Positions 62,607 through 64,000 of a DNA stretch of 64,000 bases are shown here, piece after piece. The notes beneath the pieces are model-generated. The model was given only the letters and a program-made list of their open reading frames with translations. It did not search any database and was not told the DNA's origin. The stretch is from Pseudomonas lijiangensis (GTDB lineage: Bacteria; Pseudomonadota; Gammaproteobacteria; Pseudomonadales; Pseudomonadaceae): positions 5,702,501-5,766,500 of the forward strand of contig NZ_CP076668.1 of NCBI RefSeq assembly GCF_018968705.1, given 5' to 3'. Position 1 is the stretch's first letter; the number at the start of each line of letters is the position of its first letter. The translations under genes and the position numbers were made by a program.

Positions 62607-64000
62607 ATGCGCGATGATCTCTCTCTCCTTCTCAATTCCCTCAACGATGCCCAGCGTCAGGCCGTAGCTGCCTCCCTGGGTCGTCAGTTGGTCCTGGCCG
62701 GCGCTGGTTCCGGCAAAACCCGTGTGCTGGTGCATCGCATCGCATGGCTGATGCAGGTCGAGCAAGCCTCCCCGCATTCGGTCCTGTCGGTGACGTTTAC
62801 CAACAAGGCCGCAGCCGAGATGCGTCATCGCATCGAGCAACTGATGGGCATCAGCCCGGCAGGCATGTGGGTCGGCACCTTCCACGGCCTGGCACACCGC
62901 CTGCTGCGAGCGCACTGGCAGGAAGCCGGGCTGGTGCAGACGTTCCAGATTCTGGACAGCGACGACCAGCAGCGTCTGGTCAAGCGCGTGATCCGCGAGC
63001 TGGGACTGGACGAACAGCGCTGGCCGGCACGTCAGGCACAGTGGTTCATCAACGGCCAGAAAGACGAAGGCCTGCGCCCCAAACACATCCAGGCCAGCGG
63101 CGATCTGTTCCTGGGCACCATGAAGTCGATCTACGAAGCCTATGAAGTCGCCTGCCAGCGCGCCGGCGTCATCGACTTCTCCGAACTGCTGCTGCGTGCG
63201 CTGGACCTCTGGCGCGATCATCCCGGCCTGCTGGCGCATTACCAGCGGCGCTTCCGTCATGTTCTGGTGGACGAATTCCAGGACACCAACGCCGTGCAGT
63301 ACGCCTGGTTGCGACTGCTGGCCCAGGGCGGCGACAGCCTCATGGTGGTGGGCGACGACGACCAGTCCATCTATGGCTGGCGTGGCGCGAAGATCGAGAA
63401 CATTCACCAGTACTCGTCGGACTTCCCCGACACCGAAGTCATCCGTCTGGAGCAGAACTACCGCTCGACGGCCAGCATCCTCAAGGCTGCCAACGGTCTG
63501 ATCGTCAACAACAGCGGTCGCCTGGGCAAAGAGCTGTGGACCGATGTGGGCGATGGCGAGCTGATCAACCTGTATGCCGCCTTCAACGAACACGACGAAG
63601 CGCGCTACGTGGTCGAAACCATTGAAAGCGCCTTGAAGACCGGCCTGTCGCGCAACGATATCGCAATCCTCTATCGCTCCAACGCCCAGTCGCGGGTGCT
63701 GGAAGAAGCCTTGCTGCGCGAGCGCATTCCTTATCGCATCTACGGCGGCCAGCGATTCTTCGAGCGTGCCGAGATCAAGAACGCCATGGCGTATCTGCGC
63801 CTGCTGGAAGGCCGTGGCAACGATGCAGCGCTGGAGCGTGTCATCAACGTTCCAGCACGGGGCATTGGCGAGAAGACGGTCGAGGCGATTCGCGAGCATG
63901 CACGCCACACCGACATTTCCATGTGGGAAGCGATGCGTCAGCTGGTGGCCAACAAAGGCCTGACCGGCCGCGCTGCCAGTGCATTGACCGGGTTCATCGA
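62607..64000 (+). CDS. uvrD: DNA helicase II, 3' end outside the window
   Basis: Superfamily 1 helicase of nucleotide-excision and mismatch repair. 464 codons are visible from ATG 62607; the full protein is about 725 residues. Motifs present: Q motif LNDAQRQAVAA, Walker A LAGAGSGKTRVL, Ia SVTFTNKAAAEM, II VLVDEFQDTN, III VGDDDQSIYGWRGA, IV LEQNYRST and part of V. The reading frame stays open to base 64000. It is divergent from the EAL gene, with a 235-bp gap. Confidence 0.95.
   Translation, partial: MRDDLSLLLNSLNDAQRQAVAASLGRQLVLAGAGSGKTRVLVHRIAWLMQVEQASPHSVLSVTFTNKAAAEMRHRIEQLMGISPAGMWVGTFHGLAHRLLRAHWQEAGLVQTFQILDSDDQQRLVKRVIRELGLDEQRWPARQAQWFINGQKDEGLRPKHIQASGDLFLGTMKSIYEAYEVACQRAGVIDFSELLLRALDLWRDHPGLLAHYQRRFRHVLVDEFQDTNAVQYAWLRLLAQGGDSLMVVGDDDQSIYGWRGAKIENIHQYSSDFPDTEVIRLEQNYRSTASILKAANGLIVNNSGRLGKELWTDVGDGELINLYAAFNEHDEARYVVETIESALKTGLSRNDIAILYRSNAQSRVLEEALLRERIPYRIYGGQRFFERAEIKNAMAYLRLLEGRGNDAALERVINVPARGIGEKTVEAIREHARHTDISMWEAMRQLVANKGLTGRAASALTGFI

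Noticed and set aside
62337-63908. 523-codon minus-strand frame over uvrD
   Set aside because: uvrD motifs are intact on the plus strand; the antisense frame has no features.
1-64000. CRISPR arrays, tRNA/rRNA genes, insertion sequences, prophage
   Set aside because: No regularly spaced direct repeats with unique spacers, no CCA-ended cloverleaf I could recognise, no transposase, integrase or phage structural gene.

Overview
The window is a 64-kb piece of a GC-rich fluorescent-type Pseudomonas chromosome, probably of the P. syringae group or a close relative. The evidence is the gene content and order: rubredoxin/rubredoxin reductase - ubiC-ubiA - phoB-phoR - CNNM-type transporter - M23 peptidase - response regulator - phoU-pstBACS; purEK - LysR - aspA; and pycBA - pycR - RpiR regulator - GGDEF/EAL protein - uvrD. 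These follow the P. aeruginosa PA53xx-PA54xx arrangement as I remember it. No rRNA, tRNA, CRISPR, insertion sequence or prophage is visible. The dispersed repeats are Pseudomonas REP-type palindromes.

Region 1 (1-7.1 kb): the 5' part of gcdH (glutaryl-CoA dehydrogenase) with a divergent LysR regulator, the pntAA-pntAB-pntB transhydrogenase operon closed by a clear terminator, and an acetyl-CoA hydrolase/CoA-transferase. Region 2 (7.1-12.6 kb): a DUF1127 micro-protein flanked by repeated GTACAG motifs, three tandem DUF2388 secreted proteins translationally coupled to a large DUF4105 protein, two small envelope proteins and the HU protein HupA. Region 3 (12.7-35.4 kb): rubredoxin and its reductase, ubiquinone genes ubiC-ubiA, and the phosphate regulon core (phoB-phoR and phoU-pstB-pstA-pstC-pstS with candidate Pho boxes). 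It is interrupted by a CNNM-type transporter, an M23 peptidase, a 1747-residue toxin-like protein and a response regulator, and ends with an MFS transporter.

Region 4 (35.7-41.8 kb): an acyl-CoA thioesterase, a hexose-6-phosphate mutarotase, small envelope proteins, purEK preceded by an attenuator-like leader, a lower-GC secreted metzincin-type protein and a LysR regulator. Region 5 (42-54 kb): an aspartate/asparagine utilisation block (aspA, AGCS symporter, asparaginase), a secreted maltotetraose-forming amylase, a bestrophin, a YeeE/YedE protein, a MocR-type regulator whose linker carries a striking array of DnaA-box-like sequences, a PaiB-like protein and two acetyltransferases. Region 6 (54-64 kb): two-subunit pyruvate carboxylase with its divergent LysR regulator, an RpiR regulator, a GGDEF/EAL membrane protein and the 5' part of uvrD.

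Most of the window is conserved core. The less ordinary items are: (i) the giant protein at 20559-25802 with a C-terminal deaminase-like domain and no visible immunity gene; (ii) a 12-bp-periodic DnaA-box-like array inside the MocR gene; (iii) a perfect 14-bp terminator hairpin with competing structures in the purEK leader; (iv) the GTACAG motif cluster around the DUF1127 gene; and (v) the AT-richer metzincin gene next to purE.
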